From: an uncultured Alphaproteobacteria bacterium
GTDB lineage: Bacteria; Pseudomonadota; Alphaproteobacteria; Sphingomonadales; Sphingomonadaceae
Direction: 5' to 3'
DNA length: 64,000 bases
Assembly: GCA_903934325.1 (NCBI GenBank)
Contig: CAIZNH010000031.1
Location: 1 to 64,000 of the forward strand
Within the stretch, counting starts at the first letter, position 1. Every line of letters starts with the position of its first letter. Below are positions 39,428 to 51,252 of this stretch, in pieces. The notes under the pieces were generated by a model that saw only the letters and a program-made list of their open reading frames with translations, did no database searches and was not told the origin of the DNA. The translations under genes and the position numbers were made by a program.

Positions 39428-40467
39428 GTGCGCGTGAACACCTGCTCGCCGCCGCCAAGGACCGCGTGCTGATCTTCGACGGTGCCTTCGGGACGCAGAT
39501 CCAGCTGCGGAAGCTGACCGAAGAGGATTACGCTGGTTCGCTGGGCCTCAAGGCTGACCAGAAGGGCAATAACGACATCCTCGCGCTCACCCGCCCGGAT
39601 GTGATCGGGGACATCACCCGCGCCTATCTCGATGCGGGATCGGACGTGGTCTCCACCAACACCTTCTCGGCCAACCGCATTTCGCAGGCCGATTACGCCG
39701 CCGAAGGTCTGGTGCGCGATATCAACCTCGCGTCGGGCAAGATCGCCCGCGCGCTGGCGGATGAATATGCCGCCAAGGATGGCCGCCCGCGCTTTGTCGC
39801 TGGCGCGATCGGGCCGACCAACAAGACGCTGTCCCTCAGCCCCGATGTCGAAGACCCGGGCTACCGCGAGATCACCTTCGATGAACTCGTCGCGGTCTAC
39901 AAGGAACAGGCCGCCGCGCTGATCGAGGGCGGGGTGGACTTCATCCTGATCGAGACCGTGTTCGACACCCTGAACGCCAAGGCGGGCATCATGGCGGCCA
40001 AGCAGCTGGAGCGCGAGCTGGGCCGCGAGATTCCGCTGATGATCTCGATGACCCTCACCGATCTTTCGGGCCGAAACCTGTCGGGCCATACGGTCGAGGC
40101 CTTCTGGTACGCGGTGCGCCACGCCAAGCCGGTCACCATCGGCCTCAATTGCAGCTTCGGTGCGGAGCAATTGCGCCCGCATGTGAAGGTGCTCTCGCAG
40201 ATCGCGGACACGCTGCTGCTGATCTATCCCAACGCGGGCCTTCCCAATGAACTGGGCGAATATGACGAGCTGCCGGACACCACCGCAGGGCTGGTCAAGG
40301 ACTGGGCCGATCACGGACAGGTCAACATCCTCGGCGGCTGCTGCGGCTCCTCGCCCGCGCACATCGCCGCGATTGCCAAGGCGGTGGCAAGCAGCGAGCC
40401 GCGCGTGGTGCCGCACCCCGAACCGGCGATGAAGCTCGCCGGGCTTGAGGCGTTTATCGCGGCTTAG
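39424..40467 (+). CDS. metH: Methionine synthase, homocysteine-binding half
   Basis: 347 residues from the ATG that overlaps the metF stop. Homocysteine S-methyltransferase domain with the three zinc-ligand cysteines Cys243 (GLNCSFGAEQLRPH), Cys306 and Cys307 (NILGGCCGSSPAHIAAI), equivalent to those of E. coli MetH. The protein ends here: the folate, cobalamin and activation domains are encoded by the next gene. Such splitting is usual in sphingomonads. A REP-type palindrome fills the 90 bases to the second half. Confidence 0.95.
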   Translation: MSAREHLLAAAKDRVLIFDGAFGTQIQLRKLTEEDYAGSLGLKADQKGNNDILALTRPDVIGDITRAYLDAGSDVVSTNTFSANRISQADYAAEGLVRDINLASGKIARALADEYAAKDGRPRFVAGAIGPTNKTLSLSPDVEDPGYREITFDELVAVYKEQAAALIEGGVDFILIETVFDTLNAKAGIMAAKQLERELGREIPLMISMTLTDLSGRNLSGHTVEAFWYAVRHAKPVTIGLNCSFGAEQLRPHVKVLSQIADTLLLIYPNAGLPNELGEYDELPDTTAGLVKDWADHGQVNILGGCCGSSPAHIAAIAKAVASSEPRVVPHPEPAMKLAGLEAFIAA

Positions 40468-40481
40468 AACAGGCCCATTCC

Positions 40482-40547
40482 CCGTTCGTGTCGAGCGCAG
40501 TCGAGACACGCACGCACCAGCCTCTCGACTTCGCTCGAGGCGAACGG
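40482..40547. repeat. REP-type palindrome between the two metH genes
   Basis: CCGTTCG (40482) pairs with CGAACGG (ending 40547), enclosing two smaller hairpins built on TCGAGCGCAGTCGA and CTCGACTTCGCTCGAG. The motif GTCGAGCG-AGTCGAG is the common sphingomonad REP sequence, dispersed in many genomes of the group. The Y-shaped structure would form in the metH mRNA. Confidence 0.75.
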
Positions 40548-40557
40548 ACATAGTGAA

Positions 40558-43161
<2,604 letters not shown>

Positions 43162-43180
43162 CGCTGCGGGGATAGCGGTG

Positions 43181-44374
43181 ATGATGGGGGCCATGATCCG
43201 CCCGCTTCTCGCCGCTCTCGCAGCTTTCGCTTTCCCCGCCGCTGCCCTCGCCGCCCCGCCGCCTGCCACAGTGGTGGTGGGCTTTGATCGCGAGACCATT
43301 CGCCCGCTGATCGTCGAGGGGCTGGCGAACAAGGAAACCGGGCGCGCGCTCGAAGCCAATGATCCGGTGCGGATCGCGTCGATCTCCAAGCTCGTCATGG
43401 GCCTTGCCGCGCTGAAGCTGGTGGACGAGGGCAAGGTCGATCTCGACCGCGATGTTTCGGACTATCTCGGGTGGAAGCTGCGCTCGCCCCGCCATCCGGA
43501 TGCGCCGGTAACGCTCGCGCACCTGCTGTCGCACCGCGCGGGGCTGTCGGATGCAGGGGGCTATTCCATCCCCTTGGGCGAGAGCCTTGAGGCCAAGCTC
43601 GCCGATCCCGCATCATGGCGCGACGTGGCAAAGCCGGGCGAGGCGGCCTTCGAATATGCCAACCTCGGCTCGCCCATCGTGGCCACCGTCCTCGAAGCGG
43701 CCAGCGGCGAACGCTATGACCGGCTGGTGGAGCGGCTGATCTTCAAGCCGCTTGGCGTGAAGGCCTGCCTCAACTGGATCGGCTGCGGCCCCGAGCTGGA
43801 GGCGCGCGTCGTCACGCTCTACCGCCACACCGGCGAGGTTGCGGCGGACGGGCCTGACCGGCTCCCGCCCGCCTGCACGATTCCCCTGGCCGAGGGGCAG
43901 GCCTGCAATCTCGATGCCTATGTGCCGGGCACCAATGCTTCGATCTTCTCGCCTCAGGGCGGCGTGCGGATCGGGATGGTGGATCTCGCGAAGATCGGTC
44001 AGGCGCTGCTCCTCGGGCCGGATTCCGGGCTGCTGAGCGAAAAGACCTTCGACCGCCTCGCCTTTTCCGCCTTCGAAGGCGCGACCGGCGCGTCGGAACT
44101 GTTCTGCCACTATGGCCTCGCGGTGCAGGCGATCGAGATGGGCGAGGGCGCGTGCGACGACACGCTGTTCGGCCGCGGCGGGCCGTGGGTGGGCCACCCA
44201 GGCGAGGCCTATGGCCTGCTCTCCGGCCTGTGGTTCGACGTGCAGACCTCGCTCGGCTTCGTCTATGTCACCACCGAGGCCCCGCCCCCCGCAGGCGGCG
44301 AGGACACCGGCAACTTCACACCGCGCGAGAAAGCGCTGATGGCGCGGGCGCTGGAGATGGTGGGGAAACCCTAA
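43181..44374 (+). CDS. Exported serine hydrolase, beta-lactamase class C fold
   Basis: 397 residues with ATGs at 43181, 43184 and 43193; the last gives a typical signal peptide (MIRPLLAALAAFAFPAAALA). Nucleophile motif S-x-x-K at Ser67-Ile-Ser-Lys70 (ASISKLVMG), Tyr159-Ala-Asn161 (FEYANLGSPI) and a late H-P-G-like motif (GGPWVGHPGEAYG). These proteins are esterases, peptidases or penicillin-binding-like enzymes; there is no reason to call it a resistance enzyme. Nineteen bases after metH. Its stop overlaps that of the antiporter gene by four bases. Confidence 0.88.
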   Translation: MMGAMIRPLLAALAAFAFPAAALAAPPPATVVVGFDRETIRPLIVEGLANKETGRALEANDPVRIASISKLVMGLAALKLVDEGKVDLDRDVSDYLGWKLRSPRHPDAPVTLAHLLSHRAGLSDAGGYSIPLGESLEAKLADPASWRDVAKPGEAAFEYANLGSPIVATVLEAASGERYDRLVERLIFKPLGVKACLNWIGCGPELEARVVTLYRHTGEVAADGPDRLPPACTIPLAEGQACNLDAYVPGTNASIFSPQGGVRIGMVDLAKIGQALLLGPDSGLLSEKTFDRLAFSAFEGATGASELFCHYGLAVQAIEMGEGACDDTLFGRGGPWVGHPGEAYGLLSGLWFDVQTSLGFVYVTTEAPPPAGGEDTGNFTPREKALMARALEMVGKP

Positions 44375-45570
44375 GCCTCCGCCTTCACCCGTTCGCCCAG
44401 CTTGGCGATCAGCGGCGTGGCGAAAGGCTTGGTCAGCATCGTGCTGCCCACCGCCATCAGCAACAGCGCGGTGAAGGTCGTCGGCGTGATCACCTGCTTG
44501 TCGAGCAGGATGTTGGCGAAGATGATCATGATCAGCGCCTTGGTTTGCAGCAGCCAGCCGATCAGGCTCGCCTCGGTGCGGCTCCAGCCAAGCAGCTTGC
44601 CTGCGATATGCACGCCCAGCAGCTTGCCGCCCACCGCCGCCACCAGCAGCAGCGCCGCAGCGCCGAACACGATCAGCCCGCCGCCTTCCCACTGGGTGCG
44701 AAGGCCCGTGGAGAGGAAGAACACCGGCATGATCGTCAGCAGCACGACATTGCGGAAGCGGTCCATTGCCTCGTGGCCGAACCACTTCGCGTCGAGCACC
44801 ACGCCCGCCAGAAACGCGCCGACCATGAAGTGCAGCCCCGACCAGTCGCCAGCAAGGCCGCACACGGCCAGCCAGATCAGGCCCACCGCCCAGCGGTCAT
44901 TCTCGTCAAGGCGCTTCATCAGCCAGCGCACCGCCCAGGCCGCCAGCGTAAAGCCGACGAGGAACAGGGCCTGCCGCCCGATCCGCTCCCAATCGAGCAG
45001 GATGATCGCCAGCACGCCCCAGATCGCGATATCATCCAGGCTGGCATAGCGCAGGATGCGCTGGCCGAGCGGCTCGCGCAGGATGCCGAGCTTCTCCATC
45101 AGCAGCACGAGGATCGGCAGTGCGGTGACCGCGCAGGCCATGCCGATGCCGAGCAGCGCCTGCCAATAGGCCCCCTCCGGTCCGCGCCAGCCGGGATATT
45201 GCAGGATCAGCGCCGCCGCGAGACTGCCCGCTAGGAGCGGAACGCCGAGCGCGAGGCCGGCGGTCACGCCCGTCTCGCCGCGATGCTTCCACGCCTGGCT
45301 CAGATCGAGCTCGATCCCGGCGACGAAGACGAACAGCATCACCGCCCACCACGCGACGCCGTTCAGCGCGATGATCACATCGGGTTTGAACACGAAGGCA
45401 TAGTAATCGGGGAAGGCCGCGCCCAGCACGCCCGGCCCCAGCAGGATCCCGCCGACGATCTGCACGACGACGAGCGGCGCCCAGTAATCGGTGCGCAGCA
45501 CGCGCCACACCAGCCACGGCACGGCGAAGATGATCGTCAGCGCGATCAGATAGATTTCGGTCAGATTCAT
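44371..45570 (-). CDS. Cation/proton antiporter (CPA2/KefB-type membrane part)
   Basis: 399 residues from the ATG of MNLTEIYLIALTIIF; the longer frame upstream runs back toward the riboswitch region and is not conserved. Twelve to thirteen hydrophobic helices with the CPA2 features LLGPGVLGAAFPDYY, the charged FVFVAGIELDLSQAWKH and HFMVGAFLAGVVLDAKW and, further, LQTKALIMIIFANILLD. No RCK/TrkA-N domain, so no nucleotide gating. Ion (Na or K) is not predictable. Divergent from the gcv operon. Confidence 0.85.
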   Translation of the reverse strand: MNLTEIYLIALTIIFAVPWLVWRVLRTDYWAPLVVVQIVGGILLGPGVLGAAFPDYYAFVFKPDVIIALNGVAWWAVMLFVFVAGIELDLSQAWKHRGETGVTAGLALGVPLLAGSLAAALILQYPGWRGPEGAYWQALLGIGMACAVTALPILVLLMEKLGILREPLGQRILRYASLDDIAIWGVLAIILLDWERIGRQALFLVGFTLAAWAVRWLMKRLDENDRWAVGLIWLAVCGLAGDWSGLHFMVGAFLAGVVLDAKWFGHEAMDRFRNVVLLTIMPVFFLSTGLRTQWEGGGLIVFGAAALLLVAAVGGKLLGVHIAGKLLGWSRTEASLIGWLLQTKALIMIIFANILLDKQVITPTTFTALLLMAVGSTMLTKPFATPLIAKLGERVKAEA

Positions 45571-45715
45571 CCCGAGGGCGTGTCTATTGAGCCGCAGACC
45601 CTCACGCAAATGCGTTTTCCACACGGCAAACCGGTGTCCGCCTGATTGACGCGCTGCAGCAATATGGGCAGGGCGGGCACGTCTTCCGCCCGGGAAGCGA
45701 TTCTCGTGCGGGCAG

Positions 45716-45928
45716 GCGAGCGGGAGAGCCCGATGTGAGCCCTTTTGGGGCAAGCAAAGGCGCCGAAGGAGCAACCGCCCCGGAAACTCTCAGGCCACCG
45801 GACCGCTCGGCTGCATGACACTCTGGAAAGCGCTGCGGGCACCTGTCCGCAGCCACCGAAGGGGTAAGGCCCGTTCGCCACGTGGGGGTGCGGCGGGTTC
45901 AGTCTCTCAGGTCACCCGACAGAGGGGG
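45716..45928 (+). promoter_or_regulatory. Tandem glycine riboswitch
   Basis: Two adjacent aptamers. The first (45716-45810) has the closing CGAGCGG / CCGCTCG stem, GGGAGAG, CGCCGAAGGAGCAA and AACTCTCAGGCCACCGGAC. The second (about 45817-45928) has CTCTGGAAAG, CACCGAAGGGGTAA, the variable stem-loop and TCTCAGGTCACCCGACAGAG. Both core consensus blocks of the gcvT motif are thus present. It lies 63 bases before gcvT and switches the glycine cleavage operon on when glycine is abundant. The stretch 45571-45715 upstream holds the promoter but no gene. Confidence 0.95.
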
Positions 45929-45990
45929 CAGGATCGTGGCGGTGCGCGCGCGCATCGTCGGACTGCCGTATTCTGCCGGGGACTGACCAA

Positions 45991-47121
45991 GTGACTGACC
46001 ACGATACCGACGACCAGCTGGAAGACATCGCGCTCGAAGCCCTGCCGCTCGACGCCTGGCACCGTGCGCGGGGCGCGCGTATGGTGCCGTTTGCGGGCTA
46101 TGAAATGCCGATCCAGTACGAAGGCATCGTTGCCGAGCACAACTGGACGCGCGAGAGTGCCGGGCTGTTCGACGTCAGCCACATGGGCCAGCTGTTGCTC
46201 TCCGGCCCCGATTGCGACGCGGCGGTCGAAGCCGTGCTGCCGATTGACCTTTCCACCCTCAAGGTCGGCCAGCAACGCTATTCGTTGCTGCTCGACGAGG
46301 AGGGCGGGGTGCTTGACGACCTGATGGTCTCACGCTGGCCCGAGGCGCTTTATCTCGTCGTCAACGGCGCGACCAAGTGGGACGATATCGGCACGCTGCG
46401 CGAGGTTCTGTCCGACGATATCACGCTCAATCACCTCGACGAACAGGCGCTCATCGCGCTGCAAGGCCCCAAGGCGGTGGACGCGCTGGCGCGCCATGTG
46501 CCGGGGGTTGAGGCGCTGACCTTCATGAAGTTCGCGCCCTTCAAGCTGGCGGGCCATGACGTCACCATCGCGCGCGCGGGCTATACCGGCGAGGACGGGT
46601 TCGAAATCTCGCTCCCCGCTGATGCTGCTGCCGCAATCGCCGATCTGCTCTGCGGCGAGCCGGAAGTGAAGCCCATCGGCCTTGGTGCGCGGGATTCGCT
46701 GCGGCTGGAGGCAGGTCTGCCGCTTTACGGCCATGACCTCAGCCCTGAGACTTCGCCGATCGAAGCGGGCCTCGTGTTCGGCATCAACAAGCGCCGCCGC
46801 ACCGAAGGCGGCTTCCCCGGTGCAGAGCGGATCAACCGCGAGATCGCTGAAGGCACGGCCCGCAAGTGGGTTGGCTTGTGCCTCGAAGGCCGCCTGCCTG
46901 CCCGCGAAGGCGCGGAAGTCTTCGCCGGCGATCAGAAGATCGGCACCGTCACCAGCGGCGGCTTCTCGCCCACGCTCGGCGCGCCCATCGCCATGGCTTA
47001 CGTCGCGAGCGAATATGCCGCCAACGGCACCGCGCTCGAAGTCGAGGTGCGGGGCAAGCGCCTCTCCGCCACCGTTTCACCCACGCCTTTTGTCCCCCAC
47101 CGCTATTTCAGAGGGAGCTGA
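45991..47121 (+). CDS. gcvT: Glycine cleavage system T protein (aminomethyltransferase)
   Basis: 376 residues, GTG start. Motifs: ARMVPFAGYEMPIQYEGIVA, SAGLFDVSHMGQLLLSGPD, ALQGPKAVDALARHVPGVEA, GYTGEDGFEISLPADAAAAI and GLGARDSLRLEAGLPLYGHD with the folate-site aspartate upstream. It transfers the aminomethyl group from the H protein to tetrahydrofolate. First gene of the riboswitch-controlled gcv operon. Confidence 0.96.
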   Translation: MTDHDTDDQLEDIALEALPLDAWHRARGARMVPFAGYEMPIQYEGIVAEHNWTRESAGLFDVSHMGQLLLSGPDCDAAVEAVLPIDLSTLKVGQQRYSLLLDEEGGVLDDLMVSRWPEALYLVVNGATKWDDIGTLREVLSDDITLNHLDEQALIALQGPKAVDALARHVPGVEALTFMKFAPFKLAGHDVTIARAGYTGEDGFEISLPADAAAAIADLLCGEPEVKPIGLGARDSLRLEAGLPLYGHDLSPETSPIEAGLVFGINKRRRTEGGFPGAERINREIAEGTARKWVGLCLEGRLPAREGAEVFAGDQKIGTVTSGGFSPTLGAPIAMAYVASEYAANGTALEVEVRGKRLSATVSPTPFVPHRYFRGS

Positions 47122-47124
47122 CCC

Positions 47125-47493
47125 ATGCGCTATTTCACTGACGAACATGAATGGATCGACGTTGACGGCGATATCGCCACGGTCGGCATCACCGATTACG
47201 CGCAGGGCCAGCTGGGCGACATCGTCTTTGTCGAACTGCCCGCCGTCGGCACCGCAGTTGCCAAGGGCAAGGACGCGGCCGTGGTCGAGAGCGTGAAGGC
47301 CGCGTCGGACGTCTATGCGCCGATCGACGGCGAAGTGACCGAAACCAACGGCGCGCTCGAAGAAGACCCCGCGCTGGTCAACACCGCGCCCGAAGGCGAA
47401 GGCTGGTTCTTCAAGATGACCATCGCCGATGCCGGTCAGCTCGAAGGGCTGATGGACGAAGCTGCCTACCAGGCCTTCATCGACGCACTATGA
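47125..47493 (+). CDS. gcvH: Glycine cleavage system H protein
   Basis: 122 residues. Lipoyl carrier with the modified Lys58 in [19 protein letters not shown] and the N-terminal [20 protein letters not shown]. It shuttles the aminomethyl intermediate between P, T and L proteins. A GAGGGAG ribosome site sits just before the ATG; the stop overlaps the next start (ATGA). Confidence 0.97.
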   Translation: MRYFTDEHEWIDVDGDIATVGITDYAQGQLGDIVFVELPAVGTAVAKGKDAAVVESVKAASDVYAPIDGEVTETNGALEEDPALVNTAPEGEGWFFKMTIADAGQLEGLMDEAAYQAFIDAL

Positions 47494-48287
47494 CCTCCGC
47501 GCCGCCGCCTCTTGCGCCTGTGCGCCTGATGGTTGCGACCCCGCTTTATGACGGGGCGCAGGCGGATTACTTGCGCAGTGTGATCGGGCTGGCGGGCGCG
47601 GCGGAGCGGGCGGGCTATGCCTGCTCCTTCGCCTGGCTCAGCAACAATGCCGTGATCGACCGGGCGAGGAATGCGCTGGCGGCGGCCTTCCTGCAATCGG
47701 ACGCGACGCACCTCGTGTTCATCGACGGCGATATCGGCTTTGTGCCGGAAGAGCTGATCGATTGCGCGGCGCGGATGGTGGCGGATGATCGCCTGGCCGT
47801 GCTGGGCGCGCCGTGCCCCAAGCGGCGCACCAACTGGGGCCTTGTCGCCTCGGCGGCGGCCAAGGGGCTGGGCGATCAGAACCCGGCGATGCTGGAGCGC
47901 TATTCGGGCGTCTTTGCGCTCGACCTTGCGGACCCTGCGGGCCAGTTCCCGCTGGGCGAGCCGATCGAACTCACCCGCGCCGGCACCGGCCTGATGGTGA
48001 TCCGGCGCGATGTGATCGAGACGCTGGTACAGCGCCATCCCGAGCTGGCCTACGTGCCCGATCAGCTTGACCGCGACAGCGGGCTCGTGGCCGAGCGCAT
48101 CACCGCGCTGTTCACGGCCATGATCGACCCCGAGAGCGGGCATCTGCTGTCCGATGACTATGCCTTCTGCCACCGCGTGCGCGCGGCGGGCTTCCGCATC
48201 TGGCTCGCCCCCTGGATGCGTACCACCCACACGGGCCCCGCGCGCTTTGCCGGAACCCTTGCCGACCTTGCGCAATTGAGCGCCTGA
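47490..48287 (+). CDS. Glycosyltransferase-like protein inside the gcv operon
   Basis: 265 residues. Begins with [20 protein letters not shown] and contains a Rossmann-like half followed by [20 protein letters not shown], where Asp-Gly-Asp looks like the metal-binding D-x-D of GT-A glycosyltransferases, and later [19 protein letters not shown], the usual acceptor-side E/D-D-x-x-x-C/F-R region. No signal peptide or membrane span. Its start is coupled to gcvH, and gcvPA follows after 35 bases, so it is transcribed with the glycine cleavage genes and subject to the riboswitch. No known step of glycine cleavage needs such an enzyme; substrate unknown. Confidence 0.72.
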   Translation: MTSAPPPLAPVRLMVATPLYDGAQADYLRSVIGLAGAAERAGYACSFAWLSNNAVIDRARNALAAAFLQSDATHLVFIDGDIGFVPEELIDCAARMVADDRLAVLGAPCPKRRTNWGLVASAAAKGLGDQNPAMLERYSGVFALDLADPAGQFPLGEPIELTRAGTGLMVIRRDVIETLVQRHPELAYVPDQLDRDSGLVAERITALFTAMIDPESGHLLSDDYAFCHRVRAAGFRIWLAPWMRTTHTGPARFAGTLADLAQLSA

Positions 48288-48322
48288 CCCTTCAACCCAC
48301 CAGCCACGGAAGCACCTCCCCC

Positions 48323-49699
48323 ATGCGCTACCTTCCTCTCACCGACACCGACCGGCAGGTGATGCTGGCGAAAATCGGCGCTGCGAACATCGACGATCTG
48401 TTCGTCGATGTGCCCGAAGTCGCCCGCCTCGACGGCCCGATCCGCGGCCTGCCGATGCACGCCAGCGAGATGGCGGTCGAACGCCACATGAAGGCGCTGG
48501 CGGCGAAGAACCTGGCGGCGGGCGATGCGCCCTTCTTCCTCGGCGCGGGCGCCTATCGCCACCACGTTCCGGCGAGCGTCGACACCATCATCCAGCGCGG
48601 CGAGTTCCTGACTGCCTACACGCCCTACCAGCCGGAAATCGCGCAGGGCACGCTGCAGATGCTGTTCGAGTTCCAGACGCAGGTCGCCCGCCTCTATGGC
48701 TGCGCGGTGGCCAATGCCTCGCTCTACGACGGCTCGACCGCGTGCTGGGAAGCCGTGGCGATGGCGACCCGTGTGACCCGCCGCAAGCGCGCGGTGCTCT
48801 CGGGCGCGCTGCACCCGCACTATGCGCAGGTCGTGAAGACCATGGCGCACTTCACCGGTGACACCATCGCCGACGCGATGCCCGCGATCACGCCCGAGCC
48901 TGATCTCGACGGCCTTATCGCCCGCATCGACGAGGAGACCGCCTGCGTCGTGGTGCAATATCCCGACATCCTCGGCCGCATCAGCGATCTTGGCCCCGTG
49001 GCCGAAGCCGCCCACGCCAAGGGCGCGCTGCTGGTGGTGGTCAACACCGAGCCGGTGGCTCTGGGCGCGATCAAGTCGCCCGGCGAAATGGGTGCGGATA
49101 TCGTGGTGGGCGAGGGCCAGTCGCTGGGCGTGGGCCTGCAATTCGGCGGCCCCTACCTCGGCCTCTTTGCGGTGCGCGATCCCAAGCACGTGCGCCAGAT
49201 GCCGGGCCGTCTGTGCGGCGAGACGACGGACGCCGAGGGCAAGCGCGGCTTCGTGCTGACGCTCTCGACCCGCGAGCAGCACATCCGCCGCGAGAAGGCG
49301 ACCAGCAACATCTGCACCAACTCGGGGCTGTGCGCGCTGGCCTTCACCGTGCACATGACCCTGCTCGGCGAGCGGGGCCTGCGCGAACTCGCCGCAGAGA
49401 ACCACCGCCTCGCCTGCCTTGCTGCCGATCGCCTCGCCAAGGTGCCGGGCGTGGAGGTGCTCAACACCGCCTTCTTCAACGAGTTCACCGTGATGCTCGG
49501 CGGCAAGCCCGCGCGCGAGATCGTGCGCGATCTGGCGGACCGCGGCGTGCTCGGCGGCGTATCGCTCGGGCGGCTTTACCCGGGTGTCGAGGCGCTGGAG
49601 CACGCGCTGCTCGTCGCCGTGACCGAGACCACCACTGAAGACGATATCGAGCGCCTCGCCTTCGAGCTTGAGGCCAGCATCAAGGAGAGCGCCCAATGA
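48323..49699 (+). CDS. gcvPA: Glycine dehydrogenase (decarboxylating) subunit 1
   Basis: 458 residues. N-terminal half of the P protein, as a separate subunit: [60 protein letters not shown] and the loop [15 protein letters not shown]. This half lacks the PLP lysine, which resides in subunit 2. Split P proteins are common in alphaproteobacteria and Gram-positives. Its stop overlaps the gcvPB start (ATGA). Confidence 0.96.
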   Translation: MRYLPLTDTDRQVMLAKIGAANIDDLFVDVPEVARLDGPIRGLPMHASEMAVERHMKALAAKNLAAGDAPFFLGAGAYRHHVPASVDTIIQRGEFLTAYTPYQPEIAQGTLQMLFEFQTQVARLYGCAVANASLYDGSTACWEAVAMATRVTRRKRAVLSGALHPHYAQVVKTMAHFTGDTIADAMPAITPEPDLDGLIARIDEETACVVVQYPDILGRISDLGPVAEAAHAKGALLVVVNTEPVALGAIKSPGEMGADIVVGEGQSLGVGLQFGGPYLGLFAVRDPKHVRQMPGRLCGETTDAEGKRGFVLTLSTREQHIRREKATSNICTNSGLCALAFTVHMTLLGERGLRELAAENHRLACLAADRLAKVPGVEVLNTAFFNEFTVMLGGKPAREIVRDLADRGVLGGVSLGRLYPGVEALEHALLVAVTETTTEDDIERLAFELEASIKESAQ

Positions 49700-51252
49700 A
49701 CGCCCCCAACAAGTCCGGCTGGAAGCCCGAAATGCAGGTCGCAGAAAGCGGCTTTCTCGGCGGCCCCGCCACCACCACCGGCAACCGCGCGCTGATGCTC
49801 GAAGAGCCGCTGCTGTTCGAAATCGGTCGTCCGGATGTCACCGGCGTCGATCTGCCGCCGGTCGATCCGGCCGCGCCCACGCGCCTTGGCGGGCTCGGGC
49901 GTTCGGAAGCGATCGGCCTTGTCGGCCTGACCGAGCCTGAGACCGTGCGCCACTACACCCGCCTGTCGCGCCAGAATTACGGCATCGATCTCGGCTTCTT
50001 CCCGCTCGGCTCGTGCACCATGAAGCACAACCCGCGCCTCAACGAGAAGATGGCCCGCCTGCCCGGCTTCGCCGACATCCACCCGCTCGCCCCGCAGAAC
50101 GCGGTGCAGGGCGCGCTGGAGGTGATCCACCAGCTGGGCGGCTGGCTGTGCACGCTGACCGGCATGCCGGCGGTCGCCATGAGCCCCAAGGCCGGCGCAC
50201 ATGGCGAGCTGTGCGGGATCCTCGCGATCCGCGCGGCGCATGAAGCCCGCGGTGATGCGCGCGAAGTCGTGCTGGTGCCGGAAAGCGCCCACGGCACCAA
50301 CCCCGCCACGGCGGCCTTTGCCAACTACCGCGTCGAGGATATCCCCGCGACGCCGGAAGGCCGCGTGGACGTTGCCGCGCTGAAGGCCCGTCTCGGCCCG
50401 GATGTGGCGGCGGTGATGATCACCAATCCCAACACCTGCGGCCTGTTCGAAAAGGACTTCCGCGAAATTGCGGACGCGGTCCACGCCATCGGCGGCTATG
50501 TCTATTGCGACGGGGCCAATTTCAACGCCATCGTCGGCAAGGTGCGCCCGGGCGATCTCGGCGTCGATGCGATGCACATCAACCTGCACAAGACCTTCTC
50601 CACCCCGCATGGCGGCGGTGGTCCGGGTTCGGGGCCGGTGGTTCTGTCGGAGGCCCTCGCGCCCTTCGCCCCGCTGCCCTTCGTGCGCAAGGATGATGCC
50701 GGGACCTTCTACCTCGTCGAGGAAGAAAACCGCGAGGAGCGCGGGCCCAGCTTCGGCCGCATGACCGCCTTCCACGGGCAGATGGGGATGTTCACCCGCG
50801 CGCTCACCTACATGCTCAGCCACGGGGCCGATGGCCTGAAGCAGGTGGCCGAGGATGCGGTGCTCAACGCCAATTACATCCTGCGCAGCATGGAGGACAT
50901 CCTCCACGCGCCCTTCGGCGCCAGCGGCCCGTGCATGCACGAGGCGCTGTTCGGCGACAAGGACTTCACCAATGGCGTCTCGACCCTCGATGTTGCCAAG
51001 GGCCTGATCGACGAGGGCTATCACCCGATGACGGTCTATTTCCCGCTGGTGGTCCACGGCGCGATGCTGGTCGAGCCGACCGAGACCGAGAGCAAGGCGG
51101 CGATCGACCAGTTCATCACCGCCTTCCGCGCGGTGGCGGAGCGGGCGCTGGCAGGTGACGAGGCGCTGAAGCAGGCGCCCTACTATGCGCCCCGCCGCCG
51201 ATTGGACGAGACGGCAGCGGCGAGGAAGCCGAAACTGGCTTTCGAGGGCTAG
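49696..51252 (+). CDS. gcvPB: Glycine dehydrogenase (decarboxylating) subunit 2
   Basis: 518 residues. Carries the PLP-binding Lys299 in [20 protein letters not shown], preceded by [18 protein letters not shown], with [15 protein letters not shown] and [18 protein letters not shown]. It decarboxylates glycine together with subunit 1 and loads the H protein. Last gene of the operon; the L protein (lpd) is not here. The stop overlaps the flippase stop on the other strand (CTAG). Confidence 0.97.
   Translation: MNAPNKSGWKPEMQVAESGFLGGPATTTGNRALMLEEPLLFEIGRPDVTGVDLPPVDPAAPTRLGGLGRSEAIGLVGLTEPETVRHYTRLSRQNYGIDLGFFPLGSCTMKHNPRLNEKMARLPGFADIHPLAPQNAVQGALEVIHQLGGWLCTLTGMPAVAMSPKAGAHGELCGILAIRAAHEARGDAREVVLVPESAHGTNPATAAFANYRVEDIPATPEGRVDVAALKARLGPDVAAVMITNPNTCGLFEKDFREIADAVHAIGGYVYCDGANFNAIVGKVRPGDLGVDAMHINLHKTFSTPHGGGGPGSGPVVLSEALAPFAPLPFVRKDDAGTFYLVEEENREERGPSFGRMTAFHGQMGMFTRALTYMLSHGADGLKQVAEDAVLNANYILRSMEDILHAPFGASGPCMHEALFGDKDFTNGVSTLDVAKGLIDEGYHPMTVYFPLVVHGAMLVEPTETESKAAIDQFITAFRAVAERALAGDEALKQAPYYAPRRRLDETAAARKPKLAFEG

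Noticed and set aside
43181-44374. Calling the serine hydrolase a beta-lactamase resistance gene
   Set aside because: The S-x-x-K and Y-A-N motifs are shared by many esterases and peptidases; the C-terminal motif is not a clear KTG.
48158-51057. Two long minus-strand frames opposite gcvPA and gcvPB
   Set aside because: They mirror the high third-position GC of the gcv genes and have no recognisable family.
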